Origin: Granulosicoccus sp045110475
GTDB taxonomy: Bacteria > Pseudomonadota > Gammaproteobacteria > Granulosicoccales > Granulosicoccaceae
Assembly: GCA_045110475.1 (NCBI GenBank)
Contig: JBGCGC010000015.1
Span: forward strand, 43,613-107,612
Reading direction: 5' to 3'
Length of the DNA stretch: 64,000 nt
Below, piece by piece: positions 34,671 through 44,213 of the stretch. How positions within the stretch are numbered: the first letter of the stretch is position 1; each line of letters begins with the position of its first letter. Both the position numbers and the translations under genes were made by a program. The notes below the pieces were generated by a model, which searched no databases, was not told the DNA's origin, and saw only the letters and a list, made by a program, of their open reading frames with translations.

Positions 34671-35489
34671 TCAATCAAGACCCAATACATGATTCATGTC
34701 GTAAAGCCCCGCCGGCTGGGCTGCCAGCCAGATAGCAGCACGCACCGCTCCTCTTGCAAAGGTCATTCGGTCAGTTGCCTTATGCGTTATCTCTATTCGC
34801 TCGCCATTGCCCGCGAACAATACCGTGTGATCGCCGATAATATCACCTGCCCGAATGGTCTCGAAACCGATGGTTTTTCGTTCCCGCTCGCCGGTAATTC
34901 CCTGACGGCCATAGATGGCGCACTCATCGAGATTCCGTCCAAGCGCATCGGCCAGCACCTCACCCATTTTCATAGCTGTACCCGACGGTGCATCCGCTTT
35001 GTGACGGTGATGTGCCTCAATGACCTCGACATCGTATTCGTCTGCGAATGCTCGCGCAGCTTGTGCCAACAACGCAAGCGTAACTGTCACCCCAACGCTG
35101 TAATTGGGTGCAAACACGATGGGCGTCGTGGCAGCATAGGCTTTTAACGTTTTTAGCTGCGGTGCAGTAAATCCGGTTGTACCGATTACCACCCTTGTAT
35201 TAGTGCCAGCAATTTTCTCCAATAACGCCAACGAGACAGCCGGCGCAGTGAAGTCTATGACCACATCGCTTTGCGCAATCAGCGCTGACGTGTCATCTCC
35301 TACCAACACACCCAACGCATCACCGCCACCAAGCACACTGGTGTCTACGCCGATACTGGGGGAACCCGGCGCATCGGCTGCCGCAGTAAGGACAGCATCA
35401 TGCCGCTCGCCTATAGCTTCCAGTAACTGACGCCCCATCCTCCCTGCTGCGCCGTTCACTGCCAGTTTGATTGATGTATTCACGACCAC
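34671..35489 (-). CDS. dapB: 4-hydroxy-tetrahydrodipicolinate reductase
   Basis: Second step of the lysine and diaminopimelate branch. The nucleotide-binding motif is NGAAGRMGR near the N-terminus; catalysis and substrate binding use EAHHRHKADAPSGTAMKMGE, with the His and Lys of the family. At 272 residues it is full length. It lies between ligA and fabD on the same strand, an unusual position since dapB more often sits next to dnaJ or carA. Confidence 0.95.
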   Translation of the reverse strand: MVVNTSIKLAVNGAAGRMGRQLLEAIGERHDAVLTAAADAPGSPSIGVDTSVLGGGDALGVLVGDDTSALIAQSDVVIDFTAPAVSLALLEKIAGTNTRVVIGTTGFTAPQLKTLKAYAATTPIVFAPNYSVGVTVTLALLAQAARAFADEYDVEVIEAHHRHKADAPSGTAMKMGEVLADALGRNLDECAIYGRQGITGERERKTIGFETIRAGDIIGDHTVLFAGNGERIEITHKATDRMTFARGAVRAAIWLAAQPAGLYDMNHVLGLD

Positions 35490-35534
35490 CTGCTGAAATG
35501 TTGCGCTTGTCTGAACAAACGGGAACGTTGAAGC

Positions 35535-37559
35535 TTACCCTTTATTGGCGAGCAACTCTCGCAATGCCGTCTCATCGAGTACCGGCACACCCAGACTCTC
35601 AGCCTTGACAACTTTGGAGCCTGGTGCATCACCGGCGATAACTGCCGTGGTTTTCTTCGAGACGCTACCAGTCACCTTGGCTCCTCGTTGCAACAGCCGC
35701 GTGCGTGCTTCATCACGACTCATGTCAGTCAAGGTACCAGTAAGAACATAGGTATTGCCCTCCAGAGTAGTCTCGATATCATCCACCTGTACTTCGGGAA
35801 ACCTGATGCCACGCTGCAACAGACTGTCAACGACTGCCCGGCTATGGGGATTGGCAAAGAAATCCTGCACACTCAATGCAGCAATAGGTCCAATATCATC
35901 AATGCTGGTGAGGGCCGATTCGTCGGCATTGATCAGCGCATCGAGTGTGCCAAAACGCGTCGCCAGTAATTGCGCTCCAGAGGCACCAACGTCCTTGATA
36001 CCGAGCGCAAAAATGAATCTGGCAAGTGTGGTTTGCCTGGATGCTTCTATGGCGTTTACAAGATTAGCAGCCGATTTCGCACCCATGCGTGGCATCGCCT
36101 GAATCTGCTCAGCCGTCAGAGAGTAGAGATCAGCTGCCGTAGTAATCAACTTCTCATCGGCTAATTGTTCGACCAGCTTGTCACCCAAGCCGTCAATATC
36201 CATGGCACCGCGAGACGCAAAATGTTTAATAGCCTCGCGCTGCTGAGCCGCGCATTGAAGACCGCCTGTACAACGTGCCTTCACCTCAGCCTCGCTGGTG
36301 GTCACCGGCGAATCACATACCGGGCAAGTGTCAGGCAATTTTATCTTGCGTGCCCCTTTCTTGCGCAAATCGACAACGACACGAGCAACTTCGGGTATGA
36401 CATCGCCGGCACGACGAACAACGACAGTGTCACCCAAACGAATATCCTTGCGGGCGATTTCATCCATGTTGTGCAAGGTTGCATTGCTGACCGTAACACC
36501 GCCCACAAACACTGGGGTAAGGCGAGCAACTGGCGTTAGAGCACCGGTACGGCCGACTTGAAACTCTACAGTCTCTAGTGTGGTCGTTGCCTCCTCTGCC
36601 GGAAATTTTTGCGCGATTGCCCAGCGCGGCGCCCTTGACACAAAACCCAGTTCACGTTGTTCGCTGAACGAGTTGACCTTGAATACCACGCCATCAATTT
36701 CATAGGCAAGCTTGGGTCTTTTGTGCTGCAGGCTTTCGTAGTACTCAAAACAACGATCAATACCATTGCAAAGGGTGACTTCGGAACTGACTGGAAACCC
36801 GAGATCCTTCAACATGCTCAGAGCCTGCATTTGCGTTTCTGGTAAATCCATACCTTCCACTTCGCCCAAGCCATATAAATAGATAGACAATTTACGCTTG
36901 GCTGTTTTACGTGAGTCCAGTTGTCTGAGGCTTCCGGCAGCGGCATTTCGCGGATTGACAAATGGGGATTTACCAGCCGCTACCATGGACTTGTTGAGAG
37001 TCGTGAAAGCGACGTGCGACATGAACACTTCACCGCGTGCCTCAAATACCGCAGGGGGATTGTCCGTGCGCAATTTCAGAGGGATCATTTCTATGGTGCG
37101 AAGATTTTCCGTAACGTTTTCACCCGTTGCACCATCGCCCCGTGTTGCGCCCTGAACGAACACACCCTGCTCGTAGCGCAGACTAATTGCCAGACCATCA
37201 AGCTTGGGCTCGGCCATAAAGACAATCTGCGCGTCTTCACGCTCCAGTCGCTCACGTACTCGCCTGTCGAATTCGTTCAGTTCATCGCGAGTAAACGCGT
37301 TGCCCAGCGACAGCATGGGAACCACATGTCTGACTTGTTCGAAACCCTGCAAGGGCTGTGCACCCACGCGCTGTGTGGGGGAATCCGGCGCTAGCAGTTC
37401 CGGGTGAGCGGCTTCCAGATCCTGTAGCTCACGAAAAAGTACATCGTATTCGGCATCACTGATTGATGGATCGTCGAGCACATAATATCTGTGCGCATGC
37501 TCATGCAATACATGATGCAACTGCTGTACGCGCGATTGAACTTCAGGCTTGATTGACAT
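35535..37559 (-). CDS. ligA: NAD-dependent DNA ligase
   Basis: Seals nicks between Okazaki fragments using NAD+. Its 674 residues include the Ia domain with HRYYVLDDPSISDAEYD, the adenylation motif AEPKLDGLAISLRYE with catalytic Lys, an OB fold (VGRTGALTPVARL), a four-cysteine zinc finger (CPVC....CTGGLQC), helix-hairpin-helix repeats and a C-terminal BRCT domain (TYVLTGTL...). It is the third gene in the conserved smc-zipA-ligA order. Confidence 0.97.
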   Translation of the reverse strand: MSIKPEVQSRVQQLHHVLHEHAHRYYVLDDPSISDAEYDVLFRELQDLEAAHPELLAPDSPTQRVGAQPLQGFEQVRHVVPMLSLGNAFTRDELNEFDRRVRERLEREDAQIVFMAEPKLDGLAISLRYEQGVFVQGATRGDGATGENVTENLRTIEMIPLKLRTDNPPAVFEARGEVFMSHVAFTTLNKSMVAAGKSPFVNPRNAAAGSLRQLDSRKTAKRKLSIYLYGLGEVEGMDLPETQMQALSMLKDLGFPVSSEVTLCNGIDRCFEYYESLQHKRPKLAYEIDGVVFKVNSFSEQRELGFVSRAPRWAIAQKFPAEEATTTLETVEFQVGRTGALTPVARLTPVFVGGVTVSNATLHNMDEIARKDIRLGDTVVVRRAGDVIPEVARVVVDLRKKGARKIKLPDTCPVCDSPVTTSEAEVKARCTGGLQCAAQQREAIKHFASRGAMDIDGLGDKLVEQLADEKLITTAADLYSLTAEQIQAMPRMGAKSAANLVNAIEASRQTTLARFIFALGIKDVGASGAQLLATRFGTLDALINADESALTSIDDIGPIAALSVQDFFANPHSRAVVDSLLQRGIRFPEVQVDDIETTLEGNTYVLTGTLTDMSRDEARTRLLQRGAKVTGSVSKKTTAVIAGDAPGSKVVKAESLGVPVLDETALRELLANKG

Positions 37560-37582
37560 GCTCGCAAACGATCACGAAACAA

Positions 37583-38479
37583 TCAGGATGGGACGCTACC
37601 GAAGTACTTCTGGCGGTGCATGTACTCGTAGATCCCTTCACGCATATGCTGTAACGTCTGCTTGCTCAACGTGTTGCGATCTCCGTCAAGCACTGCGGCG
37701 TTCAGTTCGCTGGCCATTTCAAACGCCTCACTGATGAGCACCTCAAATGACACATCGGCAGGCACTGGCCCCGGCAGTTGCAGTATTAATGTAATGCCCG
37801 GTGTCACGAAACTGTCAATATCGTCGATGTCGAAGAACCCGGGTTCGACCATCTTGGCGATAGAAAACACAGTGACACCCTTGTGCATTGAATGGAAAAT
37901 ATTCAGCTCGCCGAAGTGATATCCACGACGGTCAAAAACATCCAGTAGTTGCGCCCCGTCTATTAGAGAGTTTTGTGGAGCAACCACGTGCAAGGTGACA
38001 ATCTTGTTTGCGAACTCTGGATCCGATGGCGACCCGTCCTGAATATCTTCGGGCTCCGACTCGGCTATTCGCTGACGGCGCTTTGGGCTGAGTCGCTCAC
38101 TGATAGATTCTATTTTTTGCGCAAAACTTGTGAATCCCGGTGAGGAATCGCGTGTCCTACCCAGATCGTCCTCCAGTTCGTAGTCGCTGGGGGCGAGATT
38201 AACCGGCGATAGCCCTGATCCTGCGCCTTTTCCAGCATGGTTGCCCGGACCGTAACTCAATCCATGGCCAGAACGTAGAAACTCATCTGGGTCAACATCG
38301 TCAAAACTTGCAATCTGATCGCCAAGTGTATCGTCGCCAAGCAAGGGATCGAAGTCATTGTCGTCCTGCGGGCCACGACGTTCCAGCGAACCGGGTTTTG
38401 ATCGTTTGCGTCCGGACAAATAGAGCAGCACCAGAATGGCAACACCTGCCAGTATCAGAATCCAACGTAAATTTTCCAT
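37583..38479 (-). CDS. zipA: Cell division protein ZipA
   Basis: Inner-membrane protein that tethers FtsZ and helps assemble the divisome. An N-terminal helix (WILILAGVAILVLLYLSG, residues 6-23) is followed by a charged linker of ~110 residues. A C-terminal FtsZ-binding domain of about 140 residues starts at IVTLHVVAP, with the conserved FGELNIFHS. The 298-residue length is typical. A GGAC/AGGA site precedes the ATG. Located 140 bases after smc. Confidence 0.92.
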   Translation of the reverse strand: MENLRWILILAGVAILVLLYLSGRKRSKPGSLERRGPQDDNDFDPLLGDDTLGDQIASFDDVDPDEFLRSGHGLSYGPGNHAGKGAGSGLSPVNLAPSDYELEDDLGRTRDSSPGFTSFAQKIESISERLSPKRRQRIAESEPEDIQDGSPSDPEFANKIVTLHVVAPQNSLIDGAQLLDVFDRRGYHFGELNIFHSMHKGVTVFSIAKMVEPGFFDIDDIDSFVTPGITLILQLPGPVPADVSFEVLISEAFEMASELNAAVLDGDRNTLSKQTLQHMREGIYEYMHRQKYFGSVPS

Positions 38480-38619
38480 AGGTGCGTCCTCGTGCTATCG
38501 GGTGTTCTCAGATTCAGCGAATAGGATCGCAGATATCGTCAAGCCCCTTAAAAATGCCAAAGAAAAAATAGATGTCATACCAGTCAGTGATCCCGGAGCA
38601 GGCACGGGATTTTTCAGGA

Positions 38620-41600
38620 TCAAACACCAGCCAACTCCACAGCTTCGTGCACGTCAACCGCAACCAGACGCGACACGCCAGGCTCGTTCATCGTCACGCC
38701 CATAAGCTGTTCAGCCATCTCCATGGTGACTTTATTATGCGTAATAAATATGAATTGTACACGCTCAGACATTTCCTTGACCAATGCGCAAAAACGCCCG
38801 ACGTTGGCGTCATCCAACGGCGCATCGACCTCGTCAAGCATGCAGAACGGTGAGGGATTGAGTTCAAAAAATGCGAAGACCAGCGCAACCGCAGTGAGCG
38901 CTTTTTCTCCACCGGATAATAATTGAATATTACTGACACGCTTGCCGGGGGGTTGCGCATTGACCACAACCCCGGTGCTGAGCAAGTCATCACCGGTCAT
39001 CTGCAGCGAGCCATGCCCACCTCCAAACAAACGTGGAAAAAATTCCTGGACCTTGTTGTTGACCTTGTCAAAAGTTTCACGAAAACGTGCACGGGTCTCG
39101 CGATCGATTTTTGCAATGGCACGTTCAAGCGTAGCCAGCGCTTCGGTGACATCCAGATGCTGCTCATCCAGATACTCTTTGCGCTGGAGTTGCTCGGCAA
39201 GTTCGTCAATCGCAGCCAGGTTAATGGGCCCAAGGCGCTGAACCTGCCGCTCAATTTTTTCCAGTGCCCCTGCCCAGGTTTCCACGTCCGCCGCTTCACT
39301 CAGGGTTTCTAGAATATCGGCAATTTTATAGTCGTCCTCTGCCAGTTGTTCGTCCAGCGTTTTGAGTCTAACCACAGCTTCCTGAGCAGCCATACGTTCA
39401 GTCTGCACTTTCTCTCGCGTTGCCTGCGCGCGCATGTCATGCCGTTGTCGAGCCTGTTCATGTTCCTGTAATCGCGCTTCTATTCCCTCGAGTTGCTCAC
39501 GCGCCGCTCGTAAGGCATTGTCGCTGGTCAGTTTGTCCTCAAGATGTTGCTTAAGTCCCGCCTCAAGTGCCTGCAGCGGGTCTTCGTCTTCGCTGGCAAG
39601 CATCGCGTTCAAGGCCAGCTGACGTTCGGTAAGTTGCTCGATACGGGACTGCATTCGAACCAGATTCTGCTCGGTTGCTGCACGCGTACTGCGCATGGAC
39701 TCCACCCGGATGGCAAGCTCCTGGCCAGCGTCCCTATCGGCATCACGTTGCTCGCGTGCCCGGGCTAGGTTAGCGCGTAAAGTCTCCTGCTCTTCAGTAA
39801 TATGCGCCTTTTCTTCCTCGAAAGCAGCAAGCTGCTCGACAGCCTCAAGCTTACGCGCGCTGGCATCTTCAAGCTGAAGGCGTTCTTGCTCGCGATGCTG
39901 TTCTATTTCGGATAATTCTTCGCTGAGAGCCCGAATGCGACGTTCGCCCTGTTCCAGCGTCTGGCGCTGTGCCGCCAGAGCCGAGGTAACCTGCGAGTGA
40001 TTTCGCACCGCATCGTTGAACGCATGCAGCTGGGTTTCTCGACGGATTTCCAGCTCTTCCTGCTGCTGCGTCAGTTCGTCAAGCTTTGCCTGAACGGTCT
40101 GCGCGCGTTCCTCCAGCGACTGCAATTCGATTTTAAGCTCGGAAATTTCGGTCTCGCGCAGAAGAACGCTGTCCTGCGCGTCGGCACGGGCTACACGAAG
40201 CCATGACTTACCCAGCCACAAGCCATCACGTGTGACCACAGATTCATGATCAGCAAGCTGCTGGCGGATGCGCAGCGCTTCGCTGGTGTCCTGCGCAATG
40301 CGGATTCCGGCAAGTAGCTCGGTTAATGGCAGGTCACCCGATACCTTGCTGGCCAGAGAATCCGCAGCGGGGGGAGCATTTGTTGCGTTGCGAGCCGTAA
40401 CCAATGTCAGTTGCGCCGCCGGCATATCCTGCAAACACCGGTCTATGAGTGCGTTGCTGTCGACACAAACCGCTTCGAGGTGCGGACCCAGAACGAGTTC
40501 TACCGCTGTCTCCCAGCCGGGCGCGGCCGTCATGCTCTGTGCAAGACGGGGCGCATCATTAAGCTGATTAACAGCGAGCCACCCATCTGCGGCGCTGCTG
40601 TCGGGCTCAAGTGCAGCCTGCTGCAAGGCTTCGAGTGAGGCTAATCGCCCAAGGCCTGATTGTGCACGCGAACGCAATTGATCGAGTTCAGTGGCGCATT
40701 GACGTATGGCTTCTTTCTGTTGCTGTTGTTTCTCACTGGCATGAGAGAGCGACTGATTCAGGCGGTCTTCTTCGTCGGCGGCCTCAAGCTCCTCAGCCAA
40801 ATGTTCCTCGATCAGCGCACGGCAAGGCTCGAGGTCGAGAGTTTGTCGTTCCTCGCCAAGGCGCGAAAGCCGGGAATCCGCGTTGGCAATACTACGCTCA
40901 AGCTGCTCGATTCGCGAACGCTCTACCTGGGCGATTTCTGAGCTTTCTGATAAGCGGCGATTGAAGGCATCGTGTCGCTGTTGCCATTCCTGGAGCTCAG
41001 TCTCTGCACGCAAGAGTTGTTCTGCGGAGAGTTTCTGACTGTCCTTTAGCATATCAAAGGCGGGTTGATCGGTTTCCATGGACTCGGCGATCTGGGCAAT
41101 TCGTGCGGTATCGTCACGCAAATGTGCCATGGACTCGGCCAGGTTGCGATCCACCTCGGATAGCTCCTGGCTTTGCTGGTGACGTTTTTCCCTCGTGTGC
41201 TCGATGGTTTGCTCGATTCGGGCAACCTCACCACCAATACGATAGAACTCAGCCTGAATGGTATTGAAACTCTCTGACGCTTCACTTTGCTGGCCACGAG
41301 CAAGTTCGATGGCGCTCTCAGCAGCCCGTAGTTCGGACACGGCACCTTCCAGCTCAGCCTCGCGCTCGGCGATCTTGAGTGATTGCTGGTCGCGCGCGGC
41401 CTCGAAATCCCGTCGCCGCAACACCAGCAACTCCCCGCGTTTCTGACGTTCTTCTGCCTTTAGTGCCTGATATTTTTCAGCCGTATTGGCTTGCCGCTGC
41501 AGGTGCGCCAGTTGTTTGTCGACCTCTTCTCGCAAATCGTCCAACCGGTCCAGATTGTCGCGCGTATGTCGGATTCGCGTTTCAGTTTCCTTGCGCCGCT

Positions 41601-42123
41601 CCTTGTATTTTGAAATACCGGCGGCTTCCTCCAGATAAACCCGCATGTCCTCGGGCTTGGCATCGATCAGGCGGGAGATCATGCCCTGCTCGATGATGGC
41701 ATAGCTACGCGGACCTAGCCCGGTACCCAGGAAGATATCGCGAATGTCGCGACGCCGGCAGCGCACGTTATTAAGCGCGTACTTGGACTGGCCATCGCGA
41801 GCGACTTCGCGACGTATCGAGATTTCGGCGTACGCTGCGTATTCTCCCCCCAGCGACCCATCTGAGTTGTCGAAAACCAACTCGACAGAGGCCTGCCCTA
41901 CGGGTTTGCGTGTGCTGGAGCCCACAAATATGACGTCGTCCATGGACTCGCCGCGCAGATGCTTTGCTGACGACTCTCCCATAACCCATCGAACGGCATC
42001 GATAGTGTTGGATTTCCCACAGCCGTTGGGGCCGACTATGCCAACCAGCGCACTGGGCAGCTTGATGTCAGTGGGATCCACAAACGATTTGAATCCGGCT
42101 ATCTTGATACGGCTTAGACGCAT
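38620..42123 (-). CDS. smc: Chromosome segregation protein SMC
   Basis: Structural-maintenance-of-chromosomes ATPase that condenses and segregates the chromosome with ScpA/ScpB. The 1167-residue protein has Walker A GPNGCGKS at 31-38 and a hinge in the middle between two long coiled coils. The C-terminal head contains signature LLSGGEKALTAVALVFAFFE and Walker B in FCMLDEVDAPLDDANV. It indicates a lineage using Smc-ScpAB rather than MukBEF. It is first in the smc-zipA-ligA block and divergent from cysZ. Confidence 0.97.
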   Translation of the reverse strand: MRLSRIKIAGFKSFVDPTDIKLPSALVGIVGPNGCGKSNTIDAVRWVMGESSAKHLRGESMDDVIFVGSSTRKPVGQASVELVFDNSDGSLGGEYAAYAEISIRREVARDGQSKYALNNVRCRRRDIRDIFLGTGLGPRSYAIIEQGMISRLIDAKPEDMRVYLEEAAGISKYKERRKETETRIRHTRDNLDRLDDLREEVDKQLAHLQRQANTAEKYQALKAEERQKRGELLVLRRRDFEAARDQQSLKIAEREAELEGAVSELRAAESAIELARGQQSEASESFNTIQAEFYRIGGEVARIEQTIEHTREKRHQQSQELSEVDRNLAESMAHLRDDTARIAQIAESMETDQPAFDMLKDSQKLSAEQLLRAETELQEWQQRHDAFNRRLSESSEIAQVERSRIEQLERSIANADSRLSRLGEERQTLDLEPCRALIEEHLAEELEAADEEDRLNQSLSHASEKQQQQKEAIRQCATELDQLRSRAQSGLGRLASLEALQQAALEPDSSAADGWLAVNQLNDAPRLAQSMTAAPGWETAVELVLGPHLEAVCVDSNALIDRCLQDMPAAQLTLVTARNATNAPPAADSLASKVSGDLPLTELLAGIRIAQDTSEALRIRQQLADHESVVTRDGLWLGKSWLRVARADAQDSVLLRETEISELKIELQSLEERAQTVQAKLDELTQQQEELEIRRETQLHAFNDAVRNHSQVTSALAAQRQTLEQGERRIRALSEELSEIEQHREQERLQLEDASARKLEAVEQLAAFEEEKAHITEEQETLRANLARAREQRDADRDAGQELAIRVESMRSTRAATEQNLVRMQSRIEQLTERQLALNAMLASEDEDPLQALEAGLKQHLEDKLTSDNALRAAREQLEGIEARLQEHEQARQRHDMRAQATREKVQTERMAAQEAVVRLKTLDEQLAEDDYKIADILETLSEAADVETWAGALEKIERQVQRLGPINLAAIDELAEQLQRKEYLDEQHLDVTEALATLERAIAKIDRETRARFRETFDKVNNKVQEFFPRLFGGGHGSLQMTGDDLLSTGVVVNAQPPGKRVSNIQLLSGGEKALTAVALVFAFFELNPSPFCMLDEVDAPLDDANVGRFCALVKEMSERVQFIFITHNKVTMEMAEQLMGVTMNEPGVSRLVAVDVHEAVELAGV

Positions 42124-42417
42124 AAAAGAGGAGCGCTTGCTGGTGACCGCAGACTGATCATGTTAGCTGGAACCGGGTAGATGGAAGGCGGCAGAACTGC
42201 CAAACTATCCACTCAAACCCCGCAAATAAACTACCCGGATATTGTACTGATTTTTAGTCTCTGCGTGAGTACAAAACTTGACCATGCAAACTCCGTCAAG
42301 GCGTATATTCTGCAAGCCTCGCAGGGCACTGTCAGCTTTTGTGCGACAGCTCCTCATCTGTAACTTGACCACGCTTATATCTTACAGTCGGCCCTCAATC
42401 TGCAACCTCCATCTCTC
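42124..42417. other. 294-bp divergent region between smc and cysZ
   Basis: No gene-like frame. Near-consensus boxes TTGACC (42278-42283) and TATATT (42304-42309) on the plus strand are 20 bases apart, slightly too far for a normal sigma-70 promoter. cysZ has no clear ribosome site. Confidence 0.35.
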
Positions 42418-43176
42418 ATGACAACGAATACTCCAGGCTTCGTGCAATCGGCCGCTTATGTCGCCACTGGCTGGCAACTGGTCAGGCGACCCGGCTTGCG
42501 ACGGTTCGTACTCATGCCGCTTCTGATTAACCTGATGGTGTTCGGTGCCTTTGGCTGGTGGGTTTATACCTGGTCTGTATCGTGGCTCGATTCCCTCACC
42601 CTTTTCTCGCAATGGGGAGACTGGTGGATCGTTCAGGCCCTGCTGACACTCGCACACTGGCTAATTTCTCTGGTGTTGTTTTTTTCGCTGGCTTTTATCT
42701 TCACTCTGGTTGCCAATCTTATTGGTGCGCCTTTCAACGGACTGTTGGCAGAACGGGTAGAGGCGCACCTTGTTGGTGAAGTTTCAAGACCAGCGCCTTC
42801 CTGGCTGACGCTGGTCAAGAGTGTGCCAAGACTGATGGGCTCTGAGCTATCCAAGCTGTTGTATCTACTTGTGTGTATCGTGCCTTTGCTGCTGCTCCAG
42901 TTTGTACCGCTGATTAACCTGATAGCACCGTTTCTGCTGTTTCTGTTTGGCGCGTGGATGTTTGCGCTTGAGTACATGGACTATCCGATGGGTAATCATG
43001 GCGCCTTGTTCAAGGATGTTCGCCGCACCATGCGCAAGCGCCGCAGGGTAGCTTACGGGTTCGGGTCGACGATTGCACTGCTTAGCACCGTACCTTTCGT
43101 CAATCTATTCATTATGCCCATCGCTGTCGCTGGAGCCACGGCCTTGTATGTTGATCATGTACGTGAGGATGATTAA
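42418..43176 (+). CDS. cysZ: CysZ-like membrane protein (EI24 domain)
   Basis: Polytopic inner-membrane protein of the CysZ/EI24 family, proposed to import sulfate for cysteine synthesis. It has about four to six hydrophobic helices, including long ones at ~31-54, ~66-100 and ~145-180, and the conserved ALEYMDYPMGNH motif. At 252 residues it matches E. coli CysZ (253). No cys genes are beside it; the cysteine synthase lies 18 kb away. Assignment rests on hydrophobic pattern and the C-terminal motif. Confidence 0.82.
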   Translation: MTTNTPGFVQSAAYVATGWQLVRRPGLRRFVLMPLLINLMVFGAFGWWVYTWSVSWLDSLTLFSQWGDWWIVQALLTLAHWLISLVLFFSLAFIFTLVANLIGAPFNGLLAERVEAHLVGEVSRPAPSWLTLVKSVPRLMGSELSKLLYLLVCIVPLLLLQFVPLINLIAPFLLFLFGAWMFALEYMDYPMGNHGALFKDVRRTMRKRRRVAYGFGSTIALLSTVPFVNLFIMPIAVAGATALYVDHVREDD

Positions 43177-43273
43177 AGCCCTTATAACCATCAATACACC
43201 AGGCCCGCAGCGACAGACCCTATCAGCTTGTATACACTGGGCTCACGCCAGACAATTTCAGACAAAGGAAATC

Positions 43274-44212
43274 ATGCATAGCGATCTTCTTTACGGCAAC
43301 ACCATACGCTCCCGTCAACGACACAGCCAGGCTCTTGCTTCGCGCAAAAAGTGCACTATCCGTATGCTGGGTTATCTGGCATTTTTCGGTATGGCATTGA
43401 CCACAACTGCCACGCACGCACAAGCATTTTTCGAAACCTCCAAACGACCTGGTGGCATCGCCGTCGTCGATCTCGGTCCGGTTTCAGACAAGCCAGTATT
43501 GGCACAATGGAATAACCGACCCGTGGCGGTTATCAACGAAAACAGCAGAAATCTGGCGGTTGTCGGAATACCACTATCTGTGGAACCAGGCGAGCAGGTC
43601 TTGTCCGTTCTCGATACCAACGGTGAGAAAAAATCCGTCAGCTTTACTGTTAACTCGCATGCTTACGCCGAGCAGCGTCTCACCATTACCAACAAGCGAA
43701 AGGTCAATCCCGAACCACTTGACATGGTCAGGATAACGGCAGAAAACAAGCGCCTGAAAGTTGTGAAGAGCTCAAGGGCGGAGCGTTTGATGACAGATAC
43801 TTTCATCTGGCCAGTTGCCGGCCCGGTATCCAGTCCATTTGGCCTGAGGCGCTTTTTTAACGATCAGCCGCGCAGACCGCACGGTGGAATCGATATTGCG
43901 GCCCCGGAAGGCACGCCGATAGTAGCTGCTGCTGATGGGGTTGTACTGGAAGCAGACGATTACTTTTTCAATGGCAACAGTGTATTCATCGAACATGGAC
44001 TTGGTTTACAAACCTTTTACGCTCATATGAGTCGCATTGATGTAGCCAACGGGGACCGGGTAACGCAAGGACAAGTGATCGGCACGGTTGGTGAAACGGG
44101 CCGCGTCACTGGCCCTCACTTACACTGGTCTGTAGGACTTAACGGTACCTGGGTCGACCCCTTACTGGTCATTGACACCGATCAACCGCCAGAGCTTCCA
44201 GCCGAGAAATAA
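43274..44212 (+). CDS. M23-family peptidoglycan endopeptidase
   Basis: Secreted LytM-type zinc endopeptidase acting on peptidoglycan cross-links. A ~30-residue basic lead is followed by a signal-peptide-like hydrophobic stretch ending HAQA. Then comes an M23 N-terminal beta domain, and the catalytic domain with HGGID, FIEHGLGLQTFYAHMS and GPHLHWSV (the HxxxD and HxH zinc ligands). I chose ATG 43274, preceded by AAAGGA; a later ATG at 43364 would start directly at the signal peptide, and an upstream frame start at 43073 lies inside cysZ. It ends one base from the convergent der gene. Confidence 0.88.
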   Translation: MHSDLLYGNTIRSRQRHSQALASRKKCTIRMLGYLAFFGMALTTTATHAQAFFETSKRPGGIAVVDLGPVSDKPVLAQWNNRPVAVINENSRNLAVVGIPLSVEPGEQVLSVLDTNGEKKSVSFTVNSHAYAEQRLTITNKRKVNPEPLDMVRITAENKRLKVVKSSRAERLMTDTFIWPVAGPVSSPFGLRRFFNDQPRRPHGGIDIAAPEGTPIVAAADGVVLEADDYFFNGNSVFIEHGLGLQTFYAHMSRIDVANGDRVTQGQVIGTVGETGRVTGPHLHWSVGLNGTWVDPLLVIDTDQPPELPAEK

Positions 44213-44213
44213 A

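Noticed and set aside
43073..43273. Longer N-terminus of the M23 peptidase
   Set aside because: It overlaps the cysZ coding region by about 100 bases and encodes no conserved residues; the ATG at 43274 has a ribosome site.
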